Translations under genes and position numbers: made by a program
Shown here: positions 25,537-33,405 of the stretch, one piece after another
How positions within the stretch are numbered: the first letter of the stretch is position 1
Layout: each line of letters opens with the position of its first letter
The notes under the pieces: model-generated
Told to the model about the DNA's origin: nothing
What the model saw: only the letters and a program-made list of their open reading frames with translations
Database searches by the model: none
DNA from: SIG307 sp964609025
GTDB lineage: Bacteria; Bacillota; Clostridia; Lachnospirales; Lachnospiraceae
NCBI GenBank assembly: GCA_964609025.1
Contig: CAZSQM010000004.1
Location: 62,001-126,000 of the forward strand
Length of the DNA: 64,000 bases
Direction: 5' to 3'

Positions 25537-25693
25537 ATTGTGCTTCCCGTTTTTGGTGATTTTGTACAGTCCCTTTGTTCTCCTTTTCCCGGCATAAGAG
25601 CTATGCTTTATTGCATTTTTCTTCCTGCACGCAAAATTGTCTGCACCTTTTTTGTTTTATCCGCCGCTTGCTGTTTTTTTATGACTTTCCGGT

Positions 25694-26107
25694 CTATTGC
25701 AGCGTATATTCACCGGCAACCAGCAGGGTACAGGAAGACAATGCGATACATCCTCCGTTTTCCTCCGGCACTATGTAGCTGTGATAAAGGAAGAGGGAAG
25801 TATCCTCTGCCGTCAGACTTCCTTCCGTCAGGTCGACAACCGCATTTCCCGCCGCCGTCGCAGAACCCCTGAGGAGAATTATCCCGGTTCCCGCCTCTCC
25901 CACCAGCGATTCGCCTTTCTTTAAATACACCGTCGTATAGCCGCCCTTCTCCGTAAGCCGGCTTTCCAGATAGCTTAACGTAATCAGCGGGTCTTCCGCA
26001 CCACCCGGAACCTTTGACGCCGCTCCCGCGTAATGCCCCGAAAAAAATGCCGCCGCCAAAAGCAGAATCCCCCCTGCCGCACATCCGATTTTCTTCATCA
26101 AATTCAT
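25694..26107 (-). CDS. Small exported or membrane-anchored protein of unknown function
   Basis: 137 aa. Start at 26107 (MNLMKKIGC), with AAAGGAG upstream. An N-terminal helix (about 8-30, GGILLLAAAFFSGHYAGAA) acts as signal or anchor. The rest is beta-rich: YTTVYLKKGESLVGEAGTGI, ILLRGSATAAGNAVVDLTEG. The pattern 'KKGESLVGEAGT...ILRxGxAT...VVDLTxG' resembles a domain common in clostridial exported proteins, which I cannot name. It lies 22 bp after the gene at 26130 and is probably co-transcribed with it. Confidence 0.7.
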   Translation of the reverse strand: MNLMKKIGCAAGGILLLAAAFFSGHYAGAASKVPGGAEDPLITLSYLESRLTEKGGYTTVYLKKGESLVGEAGTGIILLRGSATAAGNAVVDLTEGSLTAEDTSLFLYHSYIVPEENGGCIALSSCTLLVAGEYTLQ

Positions 26108-26129
26108 TCCGGCTCCTTTCCAAAACCGC

Positions 26130-26882
26130 CTATTCCGCGTTTTCCTCAAACTGTCCTATCCGGTACGCCTCCACCATTTCCTTGATTCCGGCGGGGTCCG
26201 GACGATACTCCTGCGCTTCTGCCTTTCCCGGCAGTTTTCGGTAGAAGATACGCTTCACATCCCGGTAGCTTTCCAGATAAACCAATTCTTCCTCCAAACT
26301 CCGGTCGCTGAGGGAATGTTCCGCCACCGTACCGATGGTATCTTTTACCGAATCCGGCACGAGGAATCGTATTCCTTCTTTTGTCTGCTCCGTCAGCGTT
26401 TCATAAACCGCTTCTTCCAATATATAGCAGGCTTTCGGTCTCACTCCCAGAAACGCCGCTCCGACCTCCTGCGCCGCCATGCACAGCGTTTCTTCCGAAA
26501 AAATTCCGCACAGCTCCGAAATCATAAACAATTCCGGCATTTCGGGATTATGGACGCTTAACACCTCGTATGCGCCACCGGAAAGCTCTGTCTTCGTATC
26601 CGTCGGCACTTCCACAAAAGCAAGCGTATCATTGAGAAAATCCGCATAGCTCAGAAAAAACGCCGTTACTTCACGTTCTTCGTCCGCCACCGCCAGAACC
26701 GACCAATACGCCGACAAGGTATCCGGCAGATTCGCCGCGGACGGTTTCTCCTCTTTCGGCGGTGCGGACGGCGGCTCTGCCACCGAAAACATCCTCGACA
26801 GCACGACATATGCCCCCAGCCATACCAAGCTGCACAACGAACCATATAAAAAAAGCCTGAGTACCAAACTTCCTTTTTTCAT
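26130..26882 (-). CDS. Membrane-anchored extracytoplasmic protein, distantly LCP-like
   Basis: 250 aa. N-terminal helix (about 8-32) then a Pro-rich linker and an extracytoplasmic domain. The order VEVPTDTKTEL ... SELCGIFSEETLCMAAQEVGAAFLGV ... CYILEEAVYETL recalls the core of LytR-CpsA-Psr glycopolymer ligases, but the conserved arginines are not evident and the protein is short, so it may be a degenerate or only superficially similar member. GGAGG lies before the ATG. First gene of a two-gene unit with its own promoter. Confidence 0.6.
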   Translation of the reverse strand: MKKGSLVLRLFLYGSLCSLVWLGAYVVLSRMFSVAEPPSAPPKEEKPSAANLPDTLSAYWSVLAVADEEREVTAFFLSYADFLNDTLAFVEVPTDTKTELSGGAYEVLSVHNPEMPELFMISELCGIFSEETLCMAAQEVGAAFLGVRPKACYILEEAVYETLTEQTKEGIRFLVPDSVKDTIGTVAEHSLSDRSLEEELVYLESYRDVKRIFYRKLPGKAEAQEYRPDPAGIKEMVEAYRIGQFEENAE

Positions 26883-26914
26883 TTCCCGCCTCCTCGTTGG
26901 ATTCCCTGCGTTTC

Positions 26915-26943
26915 AGTATAGCAGACTTTCCTCTTTTCCGCAA
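26915..26943 (-). promoter_or_regulatory. Promoter of the LCP-like operon
   Basis: Minus-strand TTGCGG (26938-26943), 17-bp spacer, TATACT (26915-26920), about 32 bp before the start codon. Confidence 0.55.
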
Positions 26944-26961
26944 CGTTGTCGCGTGTTCCCC

Positions 26962-26990
26962 TTGCCCATTTTCTCCGGACATTGTATAAT
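26962..26990 (+). promoter_or_regulatory. Promoter of the SDR gene
   Basis: TTGCCC (26962-26967), 17-bp spacer, consensus TATAAT (26985-26990). The leader of about 95 nt contains CCGAAC-A-GTTCGG (about 27067-27079), a small perfect palindrome just before the ribosome site, possibly an operator or hairpin that affects translation. Confidence 0.65.
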
Positions 26991-27092
26991 ACTATCATAA
27001 TTATAATGTAAACAGGAATAAGTAAATTATTCATGAAGTGGAATTACATGTAAGAATCAAACCTATCCGAACAGTTCGGGAACGGAGGAACC

Positions 27093-27854
27093 ATGCTTCA
27101 GAAAACTGTATTGATTACCGGCGTTTCGCGCGGAATCGGCCGCGCCTGCGCCCTTACCTTTGCCCGTGCGGGCTATGCGGTTGCCGGATGCTGTCAGTCG
27201 CGCACCGATTTGCTTGACCTGCTTTCGGCGGAGCTTTCCGCCATCGGCGCTCCGCACCTTTTCCTTACCGGCGACATCTCGGATTCTTCCTTTGTGGGAG
27301 AATTATTTTCCCGGACAATCGCGAAATTCGGACGTCTTGACGTCTTAATCAACAACGCGGGCATTTCCCATATCGGACTGCTCACGGACATGAGCGACGA
27401 GCAGTGGAACCGTCTGTTTTCCGTCAATCTCTCGTCCGCCTTTTACTGCTGCCGCGCCGCAGTTCCGCATCTGCTCGCAAACCGTGACCGGGGCGGGCTG
27501 CTCCCGGAAGACGCCTGCGGTACTATTTTAAATGTTTCCTCCGTCTGGGGCTGCTCCGGTGCCTCCTGCGAGGCAGCCTATTCCGCCTCCAAAGCCGGAC
27601 TAAATGCACTGACTGCCGCGCTTGCCAAAGAACTTGCGCCAAGCCGGATTGCCGTAAACGCACTTGCCTGCGGCGTCATTGACACCGACATGAACCGCTG
27701 CTTTTCCGAAGAAGAACGGGCGGCACTGCGGGAAGCCATTCCGGCGGACCGCTTTGCCACGCCCGAAGAAGCCGCAAAGGCTCTGCTTCTGCTTTCCCAG
27801 ATGCCTGCCTACCTGACCGGACAGGTAATCCGCTTTGACGGCGGATTTTTATAA
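27093..27854 (+). CDS. Short-chain dehydrogenase/reductase (FabG-like)
   Basis: NAD(P)-dependent oxidoreductase of 253 aa. Cofactor motif TGVSRGIG (residues 9-16), NNAG at about 87-90, catalytic Ser in LNVSSVWG and YSASK (Tyr, Lys), C-terminal TGQVIRFDGGFL. GGAGG precedes the ATG. These motifs match 3-oxoacyl-ACP reductase and many other SDRs; with no lipid or sugar genes around it the substrate cannot be told. An 11-residue acidic insertion (RDRGGLLPEDA) lies before the Ser motif. Confidence 0.9.
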   Translation: MLQKTVLITGVSRGIGRACALTFARAGYAVAGCCQSRTDLLDLLSAELSAIGAPHLFLTGDISDSSFVGELFSRTIAKFGRLDVLINNAGISHIGLLTDMSDEQWNRLFSVNLSSAFYCCRAAVPHLLANRDRGGLLPEDACGTILNVSSVWGCSGASCEAAYSASKAGLNALTAALAKELAPSRIAVNALACGVIDTDMNRCFSEEERAALREAIPADRFATPEEAAKALLLLSQMPAYLTGQVIRFDGGFL

Positions 27855-27864
27855 ACGAATGAAA

Positions 27865-27917
27865 ATTCAGGTGCCAAAACACATTCTGATACGAAAGCAT
27901 CCTTTTGGCACCTGAAT
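27865..27917. repeat. Palindromic repeat with 15-bp perfect arms
   Basis: ATTCAGGTGCCAAAA (27865-27879) and its exact reverse complement (27903-27917), with a 23-nt loop CACATTCTGATACG... The left half recurs near 18573, a diverged form at 2109. It lies 11 bp after the SDR stop codon and may end that transcript, though no T-run follows. Confidence 0.8.
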
Positions 27918-27928
27918 CCTGCAAAGTT

Positions 27929-27963
27929 AAAGGGGGCCGCGCAGTTTGTGCGCAGCCCCCTTT
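27929..27963. terminator. Bidirectional hairpin between SDR and GGDEF genes
   Basis: AAAGGGGGC and GCCCCCTTT outer arms with inner GCGCA/TGCGC pairing. It lies between convergent genes, 17 bp from the stop codon of the minus-strand GGDEF gene. Confidence 0.7.
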
Positions 27964-27980
27964 CCTTATGCTTCTTCCGC

Positions 27981-29876
27981 CTAATCCTTCCGGAACGCCT
28001 TCCGCTGTCTTTTATCTTCGTACATATGCTCATCGCTCATTTCCATTGCACGAATCAGGGAAGTCTTGGCAGGATCCTTTACTTCATATACGCCGCAGCT
28101 TACCTCTGCGATGTACGGCTGGTCGTTCCGCTCATTAATCTTTTGCAACTCCTCCCGAAGCCGCATGACAAAATCGTTGCCCTCGCCCGCCTTCTCAATG
28201 CGTTTTACCACATTGAACTCATCGCCGCCGGTTCTCGCATAGGCCGTAATGTCGTCCGACACCTTTGCCAAAGCGGTTGCCACGCGGCAGAGTGCGTCAT
28301 CTCCCGCCAAATGCCCGTATGCATCGTTAATTTTCTTTAGGTTATCCATATCAATGCTGATAACCGCTACCCGCTGCCGCAAATAAGCGGCATCTCCGTA
28401 TATTTTCCTTGCCTGTTCCTCGAAGCCGCGGCGGTTTGCAATACCGGTCAGGGTATCCTCCTTATAAAGCCGCTTAATATCCGCCATCGCGTTCAAGGTC
28501 TGGTGCAGTTTGTAATTTTCCAGGGCTACCGCAAAATTCATGGCCCAAGGTTGTACGAACTCATTAAAGTGACCGTAATTCTCATGCGTTGTAACTACAT
28601 AACCCAGCGTATGGTTTTTATAATGAAACGGCAGAAAATAAAAACTTCCCGCTTCTATTTCGCTGCGTGCTTCCTCCGGCAGTAGCTCGCTGCGGTCAAA
28701 CTTTGTGTCCATCAGATGCAGCGCTCCGCTCGGCGTCTTCATGGAACGTAATACCATCTTCTGCGTATACTCCGTACGCATACTGCCGACATTGCGTTCT
28801 TCCTCCGTCAATTCCTCCGTTTCATCGCAAAGACATACCCATACCTTTTTGGCAAAGTTATGATAGCTGTACTTATGAACCGTTGTCAAAAGCGCCTTTT
28901 CATCGGTAATGCCTTCCAAATCCGCGTTCATAAAAATCGTCTGCTGCGTAATCCTTTTATACTCGTCCACCTTCTTCGTCAGAGCCCCGGGGTCGTTTTT
29001 AATCTTGTGGCGCTTACAGCCGCAGCTTCCGCGGTACTTTTCCATGACCTGGACATATTGCTCCTTCTCCGGGCACTCTCCCCGGTCAATCTCGTCAATC
29101 AAATCCACTGCCCGGATTGCCATATTCTCAAACGGCACGCTCACGCTCGTCAGCGGCGGCGTATACTGCTGCGCCTCCAAAAGATCGTCATAGCCGGACA
29201 CACAGACATCTTCCGGCACGCGGATTCCTCTTTCTTCCAACTCCATGCAGACAGAAATTGCCATGTAATCGTTTGCACAGACAATCGCTTCCGGGTAGGA
29301 GTCAAGTCTGCTGGACAGAAAATGCTCTACCGCTTCTTTTCCCTTGTTGGTCCAGTAATCGCCGTAATATACCATGTCCCCGGTCACGTCAATCCCGTAT
29401 TCTTTCATGACGCGTTTATAACACTCATACCGCTTCTGTGCGTCTTCCATATGCATTTTGCCGGTCATAAAGCAGATATCCCGGAACTTATGTACCTCGA
29501 TAAAATGTCGAATCATACGCTCCATTGAGGTAGATTCATCCACAAGGACATTGTAAAAGCCCTCTATGCGCTCTCTGATACTTATAACCGGACAGGTCAC
29601 CCCGGTCAGATGCTTCAGCAACATCTCCTTGCTTCCCGGAGTATTCAGGGTATCCGGCGCTATAATAATTCCGTCCAGCTTGGAATAATCCGGCAGGGAA
29701 AGAATTTTGCACTCTCCCTCGGCATACAAAAGATTGTCGCCGTTGGAATTAAACATCGTAAAATAGTAGACATCATACCCGTATTCGTCCGCTCTGGCGC
29801 TAATTGCCTGACAAAGCCTGCTCGGAAAGCTCTGCGGCACATCTCCGATAAAAACACCGATTTTCTTCCTTCTCAT
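27981..29876 (-). CDS. LacI-type ligand-binding domain fused to GGDEF diguanylate cyclase
   Basis: Cytoplasmic protein of 631 aa. Residues about 1-290 match the sugar-binding core of LacI/GalR regulators (IGVFIGDVPQSFPSRL, LDGIIIAPDT, ICANDYMAISVCMELEERGIRVPEDVCVSGYDD) but without the DNA-binding helix-turn-helix. A GAF-like middle (about 330-460) leads to a GGDEF domain with ARTGGDEFNVV. The GGDEF motif is intact, so c-di-GMP synthesis is likely; the RxxD inhibitory site is absent (DDIT at that position). The ATG overlaps the stop codon of the HPt gene. It probably turns a sugar-like signal into c-di-GMP. Confidence 0.88.
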   Translation of the reverse strand: MRRKKIGVFIGDVPQSFPSRLCQAISARADEYGYDVYYFTMFNSNGDNLLYAEGECKILSLPDYSKLDGIIIAPDTLNTPGSKEMLLKHLTGVTCPVISIRERIEGFYNVLVDESTSMERMIRHFIEVHKFRDICFMTGKMHMEDAQKRYECYKRVMKEYGIDVTGDMVYYGDYWTNKGKEAVEHFLSSRLDSYPEAIVCANDYMAISVCMELEERGIRVPEDVCVSGYDDLLEAQQYTPPLTSVSVPFENMAIRAVDLIDEIDRGECPEKEQYVQVMEKYRGSCGCKRHKIKNDPGALTKKVDEYKRITQQTIFMNADLEGITDEKALLTTVHKYSYHNFAKKVWVCLCDETEELTEEERNVGSMRTEYTQKMVLRSMKTPSGALHLMDTKFDRSELLPEEARSEIEAGSFYFLPFHYKNHTLGYVVTTHENYGHFNEFVQPWAMNFAVALENYKLHQTLNAMADIKRLYKEDTLTGIANRRGFEEQARKIYGDAAYLRQRVAVISIDMDNLKKINDAYGHLAGDDALCRVATALAKVSDDITAYARTGGDEFNVVKRIEKAGEGNDFVMRLREELQKINERNDQPYIAEVSCGVYEVKDPAKTSLIRAMEMSDEHMYEDKRQRKAFRKD

Positions 29877-30229
29877 TCGTTTTCCCCAATCCTTTCTATA
29901 ATTTGCAAATATTCCTCCCGCAGACCCTTGTACTTACGCCGAATCTGCGATACATCCTTCTCCTTTATATGCAGCAGAAGCTCCTCGGCTTTCTCTGCCG
30001 CTCTCTCAAATCCGAAATTCGCCAAATTTCCCTTCAGGCGGTGTACGCATGCATGCAATCCCCGAAAATCCCTTCTCTCCAGTGCCTCGTCCATTTCTTT
30101 CACTACTTCTTCTCCCGGAAAAAGCCTGACGCACTCTTCCCACAAATCGAGGCGACCTGCCATTCTCTCCGACAATTTCTTCTCGTCACCAAGATACGGT
30201 ATCATTCTCGCGTACAATGTATTAGCCAT
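29873..30229 (-). CDS. Stand-alone HPt phosphotransfer protein
   Basis: 118 aa, helical. HPt motif HACVHRLKGNLANFGF with the phospho-accepting His in HRLKGNL (about 67). Start at 30229 (MANTLYARM), GGGAGGT 5 nt upstream. Its stop codon overlaps the start of the LacI-like/GGDEF gene (ATGA), so the two are translationally coupled. HPt proteins carry phosphate between a hybrid kinase and a response regulator; neither is nearby. The pairing suggests a phosphorelay feeding or reading the GGDEF protein. Confidence 0.85.
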   Translation of the reverse strand: MANTLYARMIPYLGDEKKLSERMAGRLDLWEECVRLFPGEEVVKEMDEALERRDFRGLHACVHRLKGNLANFGFERAAEKAEELLLHIKEKDVSQIRRKYKGLREEYLQIIERIGENE

Positions 30230-30272
30230 AGGCACCTCCCAGCGATTCTCCCCTCAAGTATACTCCTTTTTT

Positions 30273-30301
30273 TTGAATTTGTCTATTCTCTATTTTATAC
30301 T
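30273..30301 (+). promoter_or_regulatory. Promoter of the dipeptidase gene
   Basis: TTGAAT (30273-30278), 17-bp spacer, TATACT (30296-30301), with a leader of about 100 nt. A weaker minus-strand promoter for the HPt gene (TTCAGA-17-TATAAA) overlaps this region. Confidence 0.55.
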
Positions 30302-30407
30302 TTTCAGCAATAGTATTCTGAATATTAAAACACTTTCGCCATCCGAACCGAAACGAGCTTTTCTGCATAAAATAATTGATATAACGTGTAGAAAGGGAAC
30401 GTCCGCC

Positions 30408-31427
30408 ATGCTTCCCATCATTGACCTGCATTGTGATACTCTCTCGAAACTGTCTTCCTCGCCCTCATCCTTCTGTCTGCCGGAGGAAACCGCCAAATCC
30501 CACATTTTTCTGTCCGGCCTTCGCTCCTCCGGCGTTTTGCTGCAATGCTTCGCCATCTTCACCGATTTATATGCTTTGGGGAAAGAAACACCCCTCACCC
30601 ATATGCAGAAACAGGTTGCCTGCTTCCATGAGTTTCTGTCCGCCTCGTCCGGAGCAATGGCGCCCGCCCTGACCTACTCCGATATTCTCACCAATAAAAA
30701 AGAGGGCAGAATTTCTGCCCTTCTTACTTTAGAAGAAAGCTGCCTGTCCGGGGAGATGCTTTCCCTGCTTCCGACCCTGTATTCCCTCGGCGTCCGCATG
30801 ACTACGCTGACCTGGAATTATCCGAACCTGCTCGGCTCTCCCGCTACCGATATCACTCCGACGTTATCTCCGGCTGCGCCGTGCCCGCCCTATCTTGCAG
30901 GCCACCGGCGTCTGCACGACGGCCTGACGCCTCTCGGCTTTGACTTTGTCAAAGAGGCGGAACGGCTCGGCATATTAATTGACGTTTCCCACCTGTCCGA
31001 CGCCGGTTTTTATAATGTCGCAGCCCACAGCAAAAAGCCGTTTCTTGCCAGTCACTCCAACGCCAGAAGCATCTGCAATGTTCCCCGTAATCTTTCCGAC
31101 GATATGCTCCGCGTTCTGGCAGAGCGCGGCGGCGTTACGGGGCTGAACCTCTGCGGACATTTTCTTGTTTCCTCTCCGGCGACTCCCGAAGAACTGCTTG
31201 ACGCCCTTGTCCGTCACGCAAAGCACATTGTTTCCGTTGCGGGAATTGATGCCGTTGCTCTCGGAACCGACTTCGACGGTATTCCGACAAATGCCGCAAT
31301 ACCGGATGTCACCTGTCTTTGGCGCTTGGAAAGCGCCCTGCGGCACGCCGGGTTTACCTCCGGCGAGCTAGAGAAGCTGTTTTATCAAAACGCGCTACGC
31401 GTATTTAAGGAATGTCTGAGAGCCTGA
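30408..31427 (+). CDS. Membrane dipeptidase (peptidase family M19)
   Basis: Zinc dipeptidase of 339 aa. Start at 30408 (MLPIIDLHCDTLSKL), with GAAAGGGA upstream; the long open frame before it is antisense to the GGDEF and HPt genes. Zinc ligands are visible: HCD (residues 8-10), the bridging Glu in LLTLEES, and the two His in DVSHLSD and FLASHSNAR. The C-terminal GTDFDGIP motif is typical. No signal peptide, so it is probably cytoplasmic and hydrolyses dipeptides. Convergent with cysK. Confidence 0.92.
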   Translation: MLPIIDLHCDTLSKLSSSPSSFCLPEETAKSHIFLSGLRSSGVLLQCFAIFTDLYALGKETPLTHMQKQVACFHEFLSASSGAMAPALTYSDILTNKKEGRISALLTLEESCLSGEMLSLLPTLYSLGVRMTTLTWNYPNLLGSPATDITPTLSPAAPCPPYLAGHRRLHDGLTPLGFDFVKEAERLGILIDVSHLSDAGFYNVAAHSKKPFLASHSNARSICNVPRNLSDDMLRVLAERGGVTGLNLCGHFLVSSPATPEELLDALVRHAKHIVSVAGIDAVALGTDFDGIPTNAAIPDVTCLWRLESALRHAGFTSGELEKLFYQNALRVFKECLRA

Positions 31428-31430
31428 GCC

Positions 31431-31455
31431 GTTTTCCGACCGTTATTCGGAAAAC
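31431..31455. terminator. Hairpin shared by the convergent dipeptidase and cysK genes
   Basis: GTTTTCCGA (31431-31439) pairs with TCGGAAAAC (31447-31455). It begins 4 bp after the dipeptidase stop codon and overlaps the last codons of cysK. Confidence 0.6.
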
Positions 31456-32372
31456 ATCGGAGTGGATAAATAGCGTTCTCCGGTATCCGGAAGGAGCGCA
31501 ACAATAATCTTTCCCTTGTTTTCCGGACGCTTCGCAAGCTCCGTTGCGGCAAAGACGGCAGCGCCGGAGGAAATGCCCACCAGCAGGCCTTCTTTTCTTG
31601 CCAGTGTACGGCCGGTTTCAAATGCGTCCTCGTTCTCTACGGCTATGATTTCATCATAAACCCCCGTATTCAGGGTGTCCGGAACAAAGCCCGCACCGAT
31701 TCCCTGAATCTTATGAGGCCCCGGAGTTCCCTTGGAAAGTACCGGTGAACCGGCAGGCTCTACCGCTACTACCTTGACATTCGGATTCTGGCTTTTTAAA
31801 TATTCGCCGACACCGGAAACCGTGCCGCCGGTGCCTACGCCGGCAACAAAAATGTCCACCTTGCCGTCGGTATCGTTCCAAATCTCCGGACCGGTCGTGG
31901 TACGGTGCGCAGTCGGGTTTGCCGCGTTGGTAAACTGGCTCGGAATAAAGCTGTTCGGCGTTTCTGCCGCAAGCTCCTGTGCCTTGGCAATCGCACCCTT
32001 CATTCCCTTGACGCCTTCCGTAAGAACAAGTTCCGCACCGTAGGCCTTCAACAGATTGCGGCGCTCAATGCTCATCGTTTCCGGCATGGTAAGAATAATT
32101 TTGTAGCCTCTGGAAGCGGCTACGGCCGCAAGTCCGATACCGGTATTGCCGCTGGTAGGCTCAATAATTACGGAATCCGGTTTCAGAATGCCCTTTGCTT
32201 CCGCGTCGTCAATCATTGCTTTGGCAATTCTGTCCTTCACGCTTCCGGCCGGATTAAAATACTCTAACTTTCCGTAAATCGTCGCCTCTAAGTTCTTCTG
32301 AGCACCGTAGTTGGTCAGTTTCAGCAGCGGTGTGCCGCCGATTAAATCTGTAATTCTGTCATAGGTTTTCAT
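31443..32372 (-). CDS. cysK: Cysteine synthase (O-acetylserine sulfhydrylase)
   Basis: PLP enzyme making cysteine from O-acetylserine and sulfide, 309 aa. PLP lysine in NPAGSVKDRIA (about 46), substrate loop PTSGNTGIGLA, phosphate-binding GVGTGGTVSGVGEYLK and C-terminal LPDTGERYLST are all present. Start at 32372 (MKTYDRITD), with AAAGGAG upstream. Strong promoter with an inverted repeat suggests cysteine or sulfur control. Confidence 0.96.
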   Translation of the reverse strand: MKTYDRITDLIGGTPLLKLTNYGAQKNLEATIYGKLEYFNPAGSVKDRIAKAMIDDAEAKGILKPDSVIIEPTSGNTGIGLAAVAASRGYKIILTMPETMSIERRNLLKAYGAELVLTEGVKGMKGAIAKAQELAAETPNSFIPSQFTNAANPTAHRTTTGPEIWNDTDGKVDIFVAGVGTGGTVSGVGEYLKSQNPNVKVVAVEPAGSPVLSKGTPGPHKIQGIGAGFVPDTLNTGVYDEIIAVENEDAFETGRTLARKEGLLVGISSGAAVFAATELAKRPENKGKIIVALLPDTGERYLSTPMFSE

Positions 32373-32503
32373 GTTGTATCCGCTCCTTTTCATTTTATGA
32401 TGTTATAATGTACTGCTTTTGTTTTACTTTTTTGTTCGCTTCAACATCGAAATTTGTTCCCTATGTATTCCATGCTTCACCTCGGACTGTTTTTGTTTTC
32501 TTG

Positions 32504-32557
32504 TAAACCTACTTGTTTTGTAGGTTTAATTATAGCACCCCCTCTTTTGCTTGTCAA
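32504..32557 (-). promoter_or_regulatory. Consensus cysK promoter with Rrf2/CymR-like operator
   Basis: Minus-strand TTGACA (32552-32557), 17-bp spacer, TATAAT (32529-32534). Directly downstream, TAAACCTAC (32504-32512) and GTAGGTTTA (32520-32528) form a perfect 9-bp inverted repeat with a 7-bp spacer over the start site. CymR, an Rrf2-family repressor, is known to control cysK in Firmicutes; assigning this site to it is an inference. Confidence 0.75.
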
Positions 32558-32598
32558 CCCCCTAAAAAAGAAATTTTCAATGTGATCAGTGAGGACAA

Positions 32599-32718
32599 AT
32601 GTATATCGATGACATTATCCCGGACACATTATGGAAAATACATAGCTTCTATGCTGACAACGGAATTTTCCATTGCAATTTGATAGATCTGCTGCTTGGT
32701 CGTGTTGAATTGTTTTAA
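32599..32718 (+). CDS. Possible 39-residue small protein
   Basis: A short frame ATG to TAA encoding MYIDDIIPDTLWKIHSF..., ending in LLLGRVELF, with GAGG 5 nt before the ATG. A good terminator follows 33 bp after the stop codon. The protein has no recognised family and no membrane helix. It lies in the 589-bp gap between cysK and the YbaN-like gene. It could be a real small gene, a remnant of a longer gene, or chance. Confidence 0.3.
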   Translation: MYIDDIIPDTLWKIHSFYADNGIFHCNLIDLLLGRVELF

Positions 32719-32750
32719 CCAATAAGCAAGCAGATATCGTAACTATCTTT

Positions 32751-32778
32751 TAGGAGTGGTCCTTCGGGGTTACTCCTA
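32751..32778 (+). terminator. Plus-strand terminator after the small frame
   Basis: TAGGAGT and ACTCCTA arms with a CCTTCGGGG inner loop, followed by TTTTTAT. It shows that a plus-strand transcript passes through 32600-32750. Confidence 0.75.
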
Positions 32779-32793
32779 TTTTTATACCTTCCG

Positions 32794-32850
32794 ACACCGT
32801 TCACCTTGTTCTTGCGTCGTAAATGTCGCAACTTTCCGGTGAAGCGGTGC
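32794..32850 (+). ncRNA. Two-level hairpin ending in a T-run, possible small RNA or second terminator
   Basis: ACACCG and TTCACC pair with GGTGAA and CGGTGC; inside, TTGCG pairs with CGCAA. The stem is followed by TTTTTT (32851-32856). It lies just after another terminator. Promoter not identified, so expression is unproven. Confidence 0.35.
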
Positions 32851-32890
32851 TTTTTTCGTAAACATCAAACCATCCGCTTATTCATAAACT

Positions 32891-32960
32891 AAGGGGCTGC
32901 CGCATTAAGCGCGCCCCATTCTTGCAAGCCGGGGCTTGCCTTTAACCGCAACGTAGGGGC
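32891..32960. repeat. Single copy of the GGGGCTGCCGCA repeat
   Basis: AAGGGGCTGCCGCATTAAGC, then GCCCCATTCTTGCAAGCC, then ACCGCAACG. It matches the ends of the 7248-7568 element and the diverged copy at 18486-18550. It abuts the stop codon of the YbaN-like gene and may help terminate it. Confidence 0.65.
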
Positions 32961-32961
32961 T

Positions 32962-33405
32962 TCAGGTATCTGCCGCACGCTCTGCTCCGGATTCTTCGAT
33001 ATATTCTTTGCATCGGAAAGCGTTTGCGTCTTTTTCGCTGATTGTCTTTACCCCGAAGATAAAATAAATCATGTGAAATACCCATATGCAGACAAGAATG
33101 ATTCGTCCTATCGATACATGTTTCATCATAAGGAATCCGATTGACATCAGTGCGGTAACAGTAAACATAATGCGTATTTTCGTTTTTAAAGTCATTCCCT
33201 GCCCCTTGACATAGGTTTCGAGATTATTTTTATACAGCTTTGTATTAATAAACCAGTGATGTAACTTCTCAGAGCCTTTGGCAAAGCAGAACGCTGCCAA
33301 AAGCAAAAACGGAAATGCCGGCAGAAGCGGAACAACCGCTCCCACTGCACCGAGGCCTACCCCGATGCAGCCAAGGCCGATATAAATCATTTTCTTAATT
33401 TTCAT
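32962..33405 (-). CDS. YbaN-family (DUF454) small membrane protein
   Basis: 147 aa with about four helices. The N-terminal part matches YbaN/DUF454: YIGLGCIGVGLGAVGAVVPLLPAFPFLLLAAFCFAKGSEKLHHWF. Start at 33405 (MKIKKMIY) with GGAGAGG upstream; it overlaps the YgbA-like gene by 11 nt. Function of the family is unknown. It is the last gene of the unit that begins with the HMA protein at 37536, which is under the GTTAGC palindromes. Confidence 0.82.
   Translation of the reverse strand: MKIKKMIYIGLGCIGVGLGAVGAVVPLLPAFPFLLLAAFCFAKGSEKLHHWFINTKLYKNNLETYVKGQGMTLKTKIRIMFTVTALMSIGFLMMKHVSIGRIILVCIWVFHMIYFIFGVKTISEKDANAFRCKEYIEESGAERAADT

Noticed and set aside
28860..29528. 222-codon plus-strand frame
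   Set aside because: Antisense to the ligand-binding domain of the LacI-like/GGDEF gene, which is well supported.
29610..30407. N-terminal extension of the dipeptidase
   Set aside because: The 266 extra codons lie antisense to the GGDEF and HPt genes; the dipeptidase motif HCD starts at the ATG at 30408, with its own ribosome site.
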